Shown one piece after another: positions 33,316-42,016 of a stretch of 64,000 bases of DNA (positions are counted from its first letter, which is position 1; each line of letters starts with the position of its first letter). The stretch is from Myxococcales bacterium. GTDB lineage: Bacteria; Myxococcota_A; Bradymonadia; UBA7976; UBA1532. The position numbers and the translations under genes were made by a program. The notes beneath the pieces are model-generated. The model worked only from the letters and a program-made list of their open reading frames with translations, searched no databases and had not been told where the DNA came from. The stretch is taken from contig JACKDL010000018.1 in NCBI GenBank assembly GCA_020633555.1, positions 1 to 64,000 on the forward strand, in the 5' to 3' direction.

Positions 33316-34479
33316 CTACTCGATGAACGACCCCATATACCCCGAATCCTCAATCGCCAACGCCGCGGGCGTCGGCACCAACCGCTCGAAGGTGTCCAGC
33401 ATCACGGCCATCTCGTCGGTGCGGCTGTGCCCCATGCTCGCCTGGTATGCCCCCGGGTGCGGCCCGTGCGGCATCCCCGCCGGGTGGTAGCTGATGCTCC
33501 CGGGCCCCACGCCCTTGCGGCTGGTGAAGTTCCCCCGCACGTAGAAGATGAACTCGTCCACGTCCACCGAGCTGTGCGGGTAGGGGCAGGGGATGGCCTT
33601 CTCGTGGAAGTCCACCACCCGCGGCACGAAGCTGCACACCAGCCCGCCGCGCATGGCGAAGGTGCCGTGCCAGGTGGGGGGCAGGTGCACCAGCCCCGCC
33701 CGCGGCTGGAAGTTCAGCATGGGAAACACCCACGGGTACACCGCCCCGTCCCAGCCCACCACGTCACAAATCGGATTTGTCTGTTCGAATCCGCTGAAAG
33801 CATCGCCCCGCTTGATGATCAGATCCCGGACGCCGTCGTCCTGGATGCCGTTGAAGTCCGGTGTGCGGAAGTCTCTGTGGCAGTAGGGCGCGTCCATTCT
33901 CAACTGGCCGGCTTCGTTGCGGAACTGCTTCAACACATCCAGGCCGCCACGGCACTCCATGCTCAGCCAGTACTGCGACACACCCTCGTCCGGGATCAGC
34001 CGGTAGGGCAGGGCCCGAGGCACATACACATAGTCCAGCGGCTCGAACCGAAGCTCGCCCAGCGGCGTACGCAGCGTGCCGGTGCCCTCGAAGATGAAGA
34101 ACAGCTCGTCCCCGTCTGCGTTGGCCAGGTACACCGGGTCTGCCTGGTCGGGGTGCATCACCGCCAGCACCACGTCCTTGTTGAACAGCAGCGGCACCCG
34201 GGCATCCACCGGCGGCCCACCCACGCGCTCCATGTCCTGGCTCAGGAAGTGCCGCTTGGCCAGCGGCCGTTCCGTGCCCGCGGCTTCGGGCGCGGGCCAC
34301 CCATGGGTGGTGGCCTTCGGCCGCTGCTCATGGGGGCGGTGCTGGTGGTACAAGATGGTGTAGGTGCCGTCGAAGCCCTCGCGGGTGAAGCAATGCTCCC
34401 AATACAGGTCGCCGTCGGGCTTCTCAAAGGCGATGTGATGCTTGGCGGGCACCCGGCCCATCTGGCGGCGCTCCAACAT
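33316..34479 (-). CDS. hmgA: Homogentisate 1,2-dioxygenase
   Basis: This 387-residue protein has family blocks throughout, with the C-terminal iron region (YPHSSVDVDEFIFYV, YHPAGMPHGPHPG) providing the His/Glu ligands. The enzyme opens the ring of homogentisate to maleylacetoacetate in tyrosine degradation. It is shorter than the roughly 430-residue classical enzymes, as in one bacterial subgroup. I start at ATG 34479, with AGGAG 5 bases upstream; an in-frame upstream extension is unconserved. It is the third gene of fahA-maiA-hmgA, 62 bases after the maiA stop. Confidence 0.9.
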   Translation of the reverse strand: MLERRQMGRVPAKHHIAFEKPDGDLYWEHCFTREGFDGTYTILYHQHRPHEQRPKATTHGWPAPEAAGTERPLAKRHFLSQDMERVGGPPVDARVPLLFNKDVVLAVMHPDQADPVYLANADGDELFFIFEGTGTLRTPLGELRFEPLDYVYVPRALPYRLIPDEGVSQYWLSMECRGGLDVLKQFRNEAGQLRMDAPYCHRDFRTPDFNGIQDDGVRDLIIKRGDAFSGFEQTNPICDVVGWDGAVYPWVFPMLNFQPRAGLVHLPPTWHGTFAMRGGLVCSFVPRVVDFHEKAIPCPYPHSSVDVDEFIFYVRGNFTSRKGVGPGSISYHPAGMPHGPHPGAYQASMGHSRTDEMAVMLDTFERLVPTPAALAIEDSGYMGSFIE

Positions 34480-34541
34480 GGTGGCTCCTGTGAGGTGGGT
34501 CCTGGGGTCGGGCTCGGCTCGGAAGGAACAGAGCCTGTCGG

Positions 34542-35183
34542 TCAGGCGGACTGCGCGTCCGGCTGCTGATCGGGGTGGGCGCGCTCGAAGGCCGGGAGGG
34601 CCGACAGCCGGGCATCCACCGCCACCAGCGTGGGGAAGGCGCTCAGATCCACGTCGAACCGGCGGGCGTTGTACATCTGCGGCACCAGGCACAGATCGGC
34701 GACGGTGACCTGGTCGCCGACCAGGAACTGCCCGGCGGTGGCCTGCACCTTGTCTTCCAGCGCCTTCAGGCCATCGGCGATGACCCGCCGACCCCAGGCC
34801 AGCCGGTCGCCGCCCAGCGACTCGATCTCCTGCAACACCGCCAGGTTCTGCAGCGGTTGGATCCCGGCGTTGATCAGCTCGGCGTACTGCCGGGCCCGGG
34901 CCCGCAGCATGGGCGTGGCCGGCATCAGCGCGGGCTCGGGGTGCAGCTCGTCCAGCAGGCCGATGATGGCCAGCGACTGGCTCAACGGCTTGCCGTCGAC
35001 CACGAGCACGGGCACCTGCTGCATGGGGTTGCGGGCGGCGTGATCCGTCTCCCGCTGCTCGCCGCGCACCAGGTGCACGGGCACGTTCTCAAAGGTCAGC
35101 CCCTTGATGTGGAGCGCCAGGCGGACCCGCCAGGAGCTCGAGCTGCGCCAGTAGCCATAGAGCGTGTAGCGGTGCGCGCTCAT
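34542..35183 (-). CDS. maiA: Maleylacetoacetate isomerase (zeta-class GST)
   Basis: This 213-residue protein has the GST fold with the active-site motif SSSSWRVRLAL; zeta-class enzymes usually read SSCSWRVR, so the cysteine is replaced by serine while the essential serine is kept. Next come QVPVLVVDG (the glutathione-binding cis-Pro) and the C-terminal helical domain with VADLCLVPQMYNA. It isomerises maleylacetoacetate to fumarylacetoacetate using glutathione. ATG 35183 overlaps the fahA stop (ATGA). The product of HmgA is its substrate. Confidence 0.9.
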   Translation of the reverse strand: MSAHRYTLYGYWRSSSSWRVRLALHIKGLTFENVPVHLVRGEQRETDHAARNPMQQVPVLVVDGKPLSQSLAIIGLLDELHPEPALMPATPMLRARARQYAELINAGIQPLQNLAVLQEIESLGGDRLAWGRRVIADGLKALEDKVQATAGQFLVGDQVTVADLCLVPQMYNARRFDVDLSAFPTLVAVDARLSALPAFERAHPDQQPDAQSA

Positions 35184-36157
35184 CCTTCCACCACCTTCTG
35201 GTCGATGGCCCCGAACAGGCTGCTGCCGTCGGCGCCGAACATCTCGATGCGCACGTGATCCCCGGCCTTCAGGAAACGCGTGCTGGGCTTGCCGGTGGCG
35301 ATGATCTCGCGCATCCGGCGCTCGGCCAGGCACGAGACCCCCGCGGTCTCGTCCTCGTTCGAAACGGTCCCGCTGCCCAGCAGGGTGCCCGCGGTGAAGT
35401 CGCGGGTCTGCGTGATGTGGGCGATCAGGTCGTGGAAGCTGAAGTGCATCTCGGGCCCGGCGGCCACGTCGCCGGCCACCTCACCGTTCAGCCAGATCTT
35501 CAGGTTCAGGTGCAGCCGCCCGCCCTGCCAGGCCTCGCCCAGCTCGTCAGGGGTGACGGCGAAGGGCGCGAAGGCGGTGGCGGGCTTGCTGGTGAAGAAG
35601 CCGAAGCCCTTCTGGAGCTCGGGCGGGATGCGGTTGCGGAGGGTCACGTCGTTGCACAGCGTGACCAGCTTGATGTGCGGGCCGGCCTCGGCGGCGGCGG
35701 TCCCCCGGGGCGTGTCGCCCAGGATGCAGACCATCTCGCCCTCGAAGTCCAGGCCCCACTCGGGATTCTGCTGGGGGATGTCGTCGGTGGGCCCCAGCAG
35801 CTTGCCGCTGCCCCCTTGGTAGACCAGCGGATCGGTCTCGAGGGTGGCGGGGGGCTCGGCGTTGCGCGCCTTGCGCACCAGCACGATGTGGTTGATGTAG
35901 GCCGAGCCGTCCACCCACTCATATGCCCGGGGCAGGGGGGCGTCGAAGACGACCCCGTCGGTGGGCTGGCCAGCCTCGGCGCCCGCGGTCAGCGCCTCGA
36001 AGCGCGCTTGGAGCTTGCCCACGAGCGCGTCCCAATCGTCCAGGGCCGCCTGCAGGGTCGGCGCGATCTCGGGCACGGCCACGAACCGGCGGTTGTCGCG
36101 GCTGATCACCACGAGCTGGCCGTCGCGGGTGCCGTTGCGCAGGGTGGCGAGCTTCAT
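35180..36157 (-). CDS. fahA: Fumarylacetoacetate hydrolase family protein
   Basis: This 325-residue protein has the FAH beta-fold with the metal-binding pattern in LDFEGEMVCILGD, the block QKGFGFFTSKPATAFAPFA, and ETAGVSCLAERR near the C-terminus. In this context it completes tyrosine degradation by splitting fumarylacetoacetate to fumarate and acetoacetate. It is the first gene of the three-gene operon and overlaps maiA. The divergent gene at 36273 is a lipoprotein, so promoters for both lie between 36158 and 36272. Confidence 0.9.
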   Translation of the reverse strand: MKLATLRNGTRDGQLVVISRDNRRFVAVPEIAPTLQAALDDWDALVGKLQARFEALTAGAEAGQPTDGVVFDAPLPRAYEWVDGSAYINHIVLVRKARNAEPPATLETDPLVYQGGSGKLLGPTDDIPQQNPEWGLDFEGEMVCILGDTPRGTAAAEAGPHIKLVTLCNDVTLRNRIPPELQKGFGFFTSKPATAFAPFAVTPDELGEAWQGGRLHLNLKIWLNGEVAGDVAAGPEMHFSFHDLIAHITQTRDFTAGTLLGSGTVSNEDETAGVSCLAERRMREIIATGKPSTRFLKAGDHVRIEMFGADGSSLFGAIDQKVVEG

Positions 36158-36272
36158 CGGGGCCTCCAGGGCGGGTGCGAAGGCGGCAAACCAAGCACAT
36201 TCCGCTGCCGTTGACCACCCCTGGCGGGCGGTGGCGTACCATGGCCGCGTCCCGCCCGCTCAGGAGGCCCCC

Positions 36273-37991
36273 ATGCGCCGTTGGTCCCTCACCCTGGCCC
36301 TGTGCTTCACCGCCTGCGACGACGTGTCCGAGGCCCCGCCCAACGACGCTTCGGTGGCGCCCGACCAGGCGGTGGCCGCGTGCGCCGGGGGTGAGCGCCG
36401 CTGCGTCGGCGAGCTGGAGCAGGTCTGCGTGAACGGCGCCTGGGCCGACACGGCCAGCGAGGCCTGTTGTCCGGGCGGTCAGTGCTCGGGCGGGGGCGGC
36501 GATCCGTGCGCGGTGGCTGCCGAGCGCCGGGCCTACACCGGCTGCGAGTTCTGGCCCGTGGATCTGGACAACGCCACCGAGATCCGCGGTCTGCCGGCGG
36601 CCGACGGCGCCTGTCCGGAGGGCGTGGCCCTGGAGCTGCCCGTCTGTCCTCGGCCGGGCGGGGTGCCCGGTCTGTGCGACTTCGGGGGGACCTGCCCCGA
36701 GGGCGCGCCCTGCACCCCCACCATGGTCTGCGTGCTCGATGCCGCCCGCGCCCCCTTCGCCGTGGTGGTGGCCAACCCCGATCCCGTCAACGCCACCCAG
36801 GTCACCCTGGCGGACGCCGCGGGCGCCACCACGACCGCGCAGGTGGCGGGCGGCGATCTGGTGGTGCTGGAGCCCGCCGCGCAAGGCCTCGCCGATCAGT
36901 CGGTGGACTTCAGCAGCCTGGGCCGGCGGGCCTACCGGCTCACCAGCGACCTGCCCGTCATCGCCTACCAGTTCAACCCGCTGGACGACGTGGGCGTGTA
37001 CAGCAACGACGGCTCGCTGCTCCTGCCCACCCACGCCTGGGACAGCGTGTACCGCGCGCTCGACACACCCACGGTGCGGCGCCGGCCGGTGGTCCACGAT
37101 CTGAACGCGACCCTGACCGTGGTGGCCGCGCAGCCGGTCACCGTGCGCGTCACGCCCACCCACCCGGTGCGAGCCGGCGAGGGCGTGCCGGCGCTCGCTG
37201 CCGGCGAGACCGCCGACTTCACGTTGCAGCCCTTCGACGTGCTCAACCTCGAGGCCGAGGCGGGCGGCGGCCTCATCGGGACCCGCGTCGAGACGGTCGG
37301 TGGCGGCACCATCGGCGTGTTTTCGGGCCACGAGGGCACCCTGCTGGGCGAGCCCGGCACCACCACTTGCTGCGCCGATCACCTGGAGGAGCAGCTCTTC
37401 CCCGTGAGCAGTTGGGGCGCCGACTTCGCCGTGGTGCGCAGCCAGCCCCGACGCCAGGAGGCCGACCGGGTGCGCATCGTGGGCCACGCCCCCGAGACGC
37501 GGGTGCGCTTCGACGGCCAGCTCGGGGTCTGCCCCCTGCTGCGCCCCGGGGAGTGGTGCGACGTGCCCCTGGCCCAGGACACCCTGATCCAGGCCGACGC
37601 GCCCATCCAGGTGGGCCAGCTTCTCGTCAGCGTGGGCGATCAGGCCGACCAGGAGCCGCCCCCCGGCGATCCCGCCCTGGCCTTCGTCGCCCCCACCAGC
37701 CAGTGGCGCGAGGACTACGCGCTGCTCGTGCCCGCCGAGTATGCCGCCAACCACCTGAGCGTGGCCGCTCCCATGGGCGGCGCGGTGCGCCTCGATGGGG
37801 CCGACGTCACCGGCCAGCTCGCCCCCTTTGGGCCGAACGGCGCCTTCCTGGGCGGGCGGATCGCGGTGCAACCGGGTACCCACCGGCTCACGTGCCCCCA
37901 ACGCTGCGCGGTGATGGTCCACGGCTACGGGCCGGCGGTCAGCTACCTGTTCGCGGGCGGCCTGGATCTGGCCCGCATCACCGCGCCCTGA
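36273..37991 (+). CDS. IgGFc-binding-type lipoprotein
   Basis: This 572-residue lipoprotein has a signal peptide and lipobox (CFTAC), a Cys-rich segment (about 35-75), then a long domain starting with YTGCEFWPVDLDNA. The blocks PFAVVVANPDPVNATQV, PVIAYQFNPLDDVGVYSNDG and the paired CCADHLEEQLFPVSSWG match the IgGFc-binding N-terminal domain common in Myxococcota. AGGAGG lies 5 bases before ATG 36273. It is likely surface-exposed and adhesive; its ligand is unknown. Confidence 0.85.
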   Translation: MRRWSLTLALCFTACDDVSEAPPNDASVAPDQAVAACAGGERRCVGELEQVCVNGAWADTASEACCPGGQCSGGGGDPCAVAAERRAYTGCEFWPVDLDNATEIRGLPAADGACPEGVALELPVCPRPGGVPGLCDFGGTCPEGAPCTPTMVCVLDAARAPFAVVVANPDPVNATQVTLADAAGATTTAQVAGGDLVVLEPAAQGLADQSVDFSSLGRRAYRLTSDLPVIAYQFNPLDDVGVYSNDGSLLLPTHAWDSVYRALDTPTVRRRPVVHDLNATLTVVAAQPVTVRVTPTHPVRAGEGVPALAAGETADFTLQPFDVLNLEAEAGGGLIGTRVETVGGGTIGVFSGHEGTLLGEPGTTTCCADHLEEQLFPVSSWGADFAVVRSQPRRQEADRVRIVGHAPETRVRFDGQLGVCPLLRPGEWCDVPLAQDTLIQADAPIQVGQLLVSVGDQADQEPPPGDPALAFVAPTSQWREDYALLVPAEYAANHLSVAAPMGGAVRLDGADVTGQLAPFGPNGAFLGGRIAVQPGTHRLTCPQRCAVMVHGYGPAVSYLFAGGLDLARITAP

Positions 37992-38031
37992 GCTATACTC
38001 GCGGCCTCCAATCAGCCGCCGGGAGGCGACC

Positions 38032-39222
38032 ATGCACCAGGCTTTCCTCGACCACCTGCACGCCGAGACCGAGGCCCTGCGCGAGCAGGGGCTGTACAAG
38101 GCCGAGCGCGTCATCCGCTCGCCCCAGAGCGCCGTCATCCGGGTGGGGGATCGCGAGGTCATCAACTTCTGCGCCAACAACTACCTGGGGTTGGGCAACC
38201 ACCCCACCATCGTCAAGGCGGCGCAGGCGGCGGGCGACGCCTACGGCTTCGGCATGGCCTCGGTGCGCTTCATCTGCGGCACCCAGGACCTGCACAAGGA
38301 GTTGGAGCGGCGGCTGAGCGCCTTCCTGGGCACCGAGGACACCATCCTCTACTCCTCGGCCTTCGACGCCAACGGCGGGCTGTTCGAGACCATCCTCGAC
38401 GCCGAGGACGCCATCATCAGCGACAGCCTGAACCACGCGTCGATCATCGATGGCATCCGGCTGAGCAAGGCGCAGCGCTACCGCTACGAGAACAACGACA
38501 TGGCCGATCTCGAGGCGAAGCTGCAGGAGGCCACGGCGGCGGGCGCCCGGCACAAGCTCATCGCCACTGACGGCGTGTTCTCGATGGACGGCTATATCGC
38601 CAACCTGAAGGCTGTCTGCGACCTGGCCGACAAGTACGACGCCCTGGTGATGGTCGATGACTGCCACGCCACCGGCTTCATCGGCGACAAGGGCCGCGGC
38701 ACCCCCGAGCACTGCGACGTGCTGGGGCGGGTGGACATCCTCACCGGCACCCTGGGCAAGGCCCTGGGCGGCGCCTCGGGCGGCTACACCTCGGGCCGCA
38801 AAGAGGTCATCGCCTGGCTTCGGCAGCGGTCGCGGCCGTACCTTTTCAGCAACACGCTCGCGCCGATGATCGCGGGGGCTTCGCTGGCGGCGCTGGACCT
38901 GCTCGAGAGCAGCGACGATCTGCGCGTGAAGCTGCGGGCCAACGCCCAGCGCTTCCGGGCGGGGATGGCGGCCGCCGGCTTCGACCTGCTGCCGGGCGAG
39001 CACCCCATCATCCCGGTGATGCTCGGCGACGCGAAGCTCGCCGGGCGCATGGCCGACCTCCTGCTGGAGGAGGGCATCTACGTCATCGGTTTCAGCTTCC
39101 CCGTGGTGCCCAAGGGCAAGGCGCGCATCCGCACGCAGATGTCGGCGGCCCACGACTTCGAGCACATCGACCGGGCCGTCGCCGCCTTCACGAAGGTGGG
39201 CCGGGCCCTTGGGGTCATCTGA
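38032..39222 (+). CDS. kbl: Glycine C-acetyltransferase (2-amino-3-ketobutyrate CoA ligase)
   Basis: This 396-residue PLP enzyme of the alpha-oxoamine synthase family has NYLGLGNHP, SVRFICGTQDLHKELE and the PLP lysine at 243 (TGTLGKALGGASGGY). Those blocks, plus adjacency to tdh, identify Kbl rather than BioF or HemA. It converts 2-amino-3-ketobutyrate and CoA to glycine and acetyl-CoA. The next gene's ATG follows its stop directly, so kbl-tdh is one operon for threonine breakdown. Confidence 0.93.
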   Translation: MHQAFLDHLHAETEALREQGLYKAERVIRSPQSAVIRVGDREVINFCANNYLGLGNHPTIVKAAQAAGDAYGFGMASVRFICGTQDLHKELERRLSAFLGTEDTILYSSAFDANGGLFETILDAEDAIISDSLNHASIIDGIRLSKAQRYRYENNDMADLEAKLQEATAAGARHKLIATDGVFSMDGYIANLKAVCDLADKYDALVMVDDCHATGFIGDKGRGTPEHCDVLGRVDILTGTLGKALGGASGGYTSGRKEVIAWLRQRSRPYLFSNTLAPMIAGASLAALDLLESSDDLRVKLRANAQRFRAGMAAAGFDLLPGEHPIIPVMLGDAKLAGRMADLLLEEGIYVIGFSFPVVPKGKARIRTQMSAAHDFEHIDRAVAAFTKVGRALGVI

Positions 39223-40251
39223 ATGAAGGCGCTGGTCAAGGCCGAGCGGGCCGAGGGCATCTGGATGCAGGCGGTGCCGCCCCCGGCCATGGGGCACAAC
39301 GACCTGCTCATCAAGATCCGCAAGACCGCCATCTGCGGCACCGACGTGCACATCTACAACTGGGACGACTGGGCCCAGGCCACCATCCCCGTGCCCATGG
39401 TCGTCGGCCACGAGTTCATGGGCGAGGTGGTGGGCATGGGCGTCGAGGTCCGGGGCTTCGAGATAGGCGATCGGGTCTCCGGCGAGGGCCACATCACCTG
39501 CGGCCATTGCCGCAACTGCCGCGCCGGACGCCGGCACCTGTGCCGCAACACCGAGGGCGTGGGCGTCAACCGCGCCGGCGCCTTCGCCGAGTACCTGGTG
39601 ATCCCGGCCTTCAACGCCTTCAAGCTGCCAGCGGACGTCAGCGACGAGCTGGCCAGCATCTTCGACCCCTTCGGCAACGCGGTGCACACCGCGCTGAGCT
39701 TCGATCTGGTGGGCGAGGACGTGCTCATCACCGGCGCCGGCCCCATCGGCTGCATGGCGGCGGCCATCTGCAAGCACGTGGGCGCCCGGCACGTGGTGGT
39801 CACCGACGTGAACCCGTACCGGCTGGAGCTCGCCCGCAAGATGGGCGCGACCCGCGCCGTGGACGTGCGCGAGGTCAAGGACCTGTGGGACGTCATGCGC
39901 CCCCTGGGCATGACCGAGGGCTTCGACGTGGGCCTGGAGATGTCGGGCAACCCGGCGGCCTTCGCGCAGATGCTCACCACCATGAACCACGGCGGGCGCA
40001 TCGCGGTGCTGGGCATTCCGCCCGCCAAGACGTCCATCGACTGGAACCAGGTGATCTTCAAGGGCTTGACCCTGAAGGGCATCTACGGCCGCGAGATGTT
40101 CGAGACCTGGTACAAGATGGCCTCGCTCATCCAGAGCGGCCTGGATCTGAGCCCGATGATCACCCACCGCTTCGCCGTGGACGACTTCCAGGCGGGCTTC
40201 GACATCATGCGATCCGGCCAGTCCGGCAAGGTCGTCCTGGACTGGAGTTGA
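39223..40251 (+). CDS. tdh: L-threonine 3-dehydrogenase
   Basis: This 342-residue zinc alcohol-dehydrogenase-type protein has ICGTDVHIYNWDDWAQ, VVGHEFMGEV with the catalytic zinc His/Glu, the four structural-zinc cysteines in CGHCRNCRAGRRHLC, and the NAD motif GAGPIGCMAAA. It oxidises threonine to 2-amino-3-ketobutyrate, the substrate of Kbl. The start ATG abuts the kbl stop. A glycosyltransferase follows 8 bases after its stop and may share the transcript. Confidence 0.94.
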   Translation: MKALVKAERAEGIWMQAVPPPAMGHNDLLIKIRKTAICGTDVHIYNWDDWAQATIPVPMVVGHEFMGEVVGMGVEVRGFEIGDRVSGEGHITCGHCRNCRAGRRHLCRNTEGVGVNRAGAFAEYLVIPAFNAFKLPADVSDELASIFDPFGNAVHTALSFDLVGEDVLITGAGPIGCMAAAICKHVGARHVVVTDVNPYRLELARKMGATRAVDVREVKDLWDVMRPLGMTEGFDVGLEMSGNPAAFAQMLTTMNHGGRIAVLGIPPAKTSIDWNQVIFKGLTLKGIYGREMFETWYKMASLIQSGLDLSPMITHRFAVDDFQAGFDIMRSGQSGKVVLDWS

Positions 40252-40259
40252 CGCCGCTC

Positions 40260-41006
40260 ATGCAGCCCCACGGTGCCCCCCCGCCCGCCGCAGAGCCGCT
40301 CAGCCTCACGATCGTCATGGCGGCTTTCAACGAAGAGGACGCCCTGCCCGAGTGCGCGGCCCGCAACCTGGCCTTCCTGCGCGAGCACGTGGCCGACGGC
40401 GAGCTGATCATCGTCGACGACGGCTCCAGCGACGGCACGCCAGCGCTGGTGGACGCCCTGGCGGCCGAGCACCCCGAGGTGGTGGGGCTGCACCTGGCGC
40501 AGAACAGCGGCATGGGCGCGGCCCTGCTGCGCGGCTTCGCCGAGGCCCGCAAGGACTGGGTGACCATCATGCCGGCGGACGGGCAGATCGACCCCTACGA
40601 GCTGCTCGACTTCTTCGCGGTGGCCGACGACGCCGATCTGATCACCAGCCTGTACAAGAACCGGGAGTACACCCTGGGGCGGAAGGTGCTCAGCCTGGGC
40701 CTGCGGGCGCTGACCGCCACCGTGGTCGGCACGCGCGCCCGCACCGAGGGGATCTACCTCGTGCGGCGGGCGGTCCTCGAACAGCTCGGGGCCAGCAGCC
40801 ACAGCTTCCTGCTCAACCTCGAGATCCCCATCCGGGCCAAGCGGGGCGGCTTCCGGGTCAAGACGGTCTACATGAACGTCCACGACCGCATCGCTGGCCA
40901 CAGCAAGGCCACCAGCTTCGCCCGCATCCAGCAGACCTTCAGCGAGCTGTTCCGTCTGCGGGTGCGCATGGAGGGGGAGCGCGTGGCCCGCTGGCGCGGC
41001 CGGTGA
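40260..41006 (+). CDS. Family 2 glycosyltransferase
   Basis: This 248-residue cytosolic GT2 protein has VMAAFNEEDAL, LIIVDDGSSDGTP and the PADGQIDPYEL metal motif, followed by the EGIYLVRR acceptor region. It lacks C-terminal membrane helices. The family includes polyprenol-phosphate sugar transferases. It overlaps the next gene (GTG 41003), a flippase-like membrane protein, a pairing seen for undecaprenyl-linked sugar export; this is inference. The sugar and acceptor are unknown. Confidence 0.85.
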   Translation: MQPHGAPPPAAEPLSLTIVMAAFNEEDALPECAARNLAFLREHVADGELIIVDDGSSDGTPALVDALAAEHPEVVGLHLAQNSGMGAALLRGFAEARKDWVTIMPADGQIDPYELLDFFAVADDADLITSLYKNREYTLGRKVLSLGLRALTATVVGTRARTEGIYLVRRAVLEQLGASSHSFLLNLEIPIRAKRGGFRVKTVYMNVHDRIAGHSKATSFARIQQTFSELFRLRVRMEGERVARWRGR

Positions 41007-42016
41007 AGGCGTCGCTCAAGCGCTACGCGCCGCTCTTGCTGCGGCTGGCGGCCGTGGGCGTGCTGGCCTGGTGGCTGCTGTCCAGCGGCGGCCTGGGCGA
41101 GCTGGTGGGGGCGGTCCGGCGGATCCCCCTGGTGGCCTGGCTGGGCGCCGTGGCCCTGGTGTGCACCGCCATCGCCCTCAGCACCTGGCGCTGGCGGATG
41201 CTCATGCGAGCCTTTGGGGCCACCGCCATCCCGCCGCTGGGCACCCTGGTGCGCCTGGTGTTCGTCGGCATGTTCTACAACAACTTCGTGCCCGGCACCG
41301 TAGGGGGCGATCTGGTGCGCGGGGTCGTGTCGCGCCGCTGCTTCGCCGAGCCCGCGGCCAGCCTGGTGGTGGTGCTGCTCGACCGAGTCATCGGCCTGTC
41401 GGCGTTGGGGGTGATCTTCCTGGCGTCGGTGCCCTTCGGGCCCCGACTCATCGATCCGGCACAGGCGGCCCCCTGGATCGCCGCCCTCATCGGGGTGGGG
41501 GTCATTGGGCTCGTGGGGGCGCGCATGAGCGGCCTGCTGGCCCGGTGGTGGCAGCGGGTGCCCACAGTCCGCGCGCCCCGGCAGCTCCTCAGCGCCTTCG
41601 GGCTCAGCTTCGTCTGCCACGCCTTCACCCTCAGCGCCTTCGTGGTGCTTGCGTTGGGCCTCGCCCTGCCGGTGTCGGTCGGTGAGCTGCTGGTGGTGAT
41701 CCCCCTGGGGCTCGTGGCCTCCATCGTGCCCATCGCCATCGCGGGCATCGGGCCGCGCGAAGCGGCCCTCGTGGGGTTGATGGGCCTGGTGGGGGTCGAG
41801 AAGGCGCCCGCGCTTGCCCTCTCGCTGGGCTACGCGGCGGCCGCCCTCAGCGCGGGCGCGCTGGGCGGCGTGCTGCAACTCGTGGGGGGCAAGCTGGCCA
41901 TCGACGTCGAGGCCCTGCAAGCCGAGGCGGCTGAAGGGTCGGCCGCCGAGGAGGGCGGCCGAGCGGGCCCTGCGGCTACATCCCCAGCTTCTGGCGATAC
42001 CACGCGATCGTCTTGA
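41003..42016 (+). CDS. YbhN/UPF0104-type lipid flippase-like membrane protein
   Basis: This 337-residue protein has about eight membrane helices and typical family blocks: FVGMFYNNFVPGTVGGDLVRG, SLVVVLLDRVIGL, and VPIAIAGIGPREAALVG. The family includes YbhN, AglD and the MprF N-terminal domain, all linked to lipid or glycolipid transfer across membranes. Its start overlaps the GT2 stop (GTGA). The last 41 bases overlap, in the opposite direction, the 3' end of the epimerase gene. Confidence 0.83.
   Translation: MKASLKRYAPLLLRLAAVGVLAWWLLSSGGLGELVGAVRRIPLVAWLGAVALVCTAIALSTWRWRMLMRAFGATAIPPLGTLVRLVFVGMFYNNFVPGTVGGDLVRGVVSRRCFAEPAASLVVVLLDRVIGLSALGVIFLASVPFGPRLIDPAQAAPWIAALIGVGVIGLVGARMSGLLARWWQRVPTVRAPRQLLSAFGLSFVCHAFTLSAFVVLALGLALPVSVGELLVVIPLGLVASIVPIAIAGIGPREAALVGLMGLVGVEKAPALALSLGYAAAALSAGALGGVLQLVGGKLAIDVEALQAEAAEGSAAEEGGRAGPAATSPASGDTTRSS

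Noticed and set aside
33244..34569. A 441-codon plus-strand open frame opposite hmgA
   Set aside because: It is antisense to a well-conserved enzyme; its translation has no hydrophobic core or motif.
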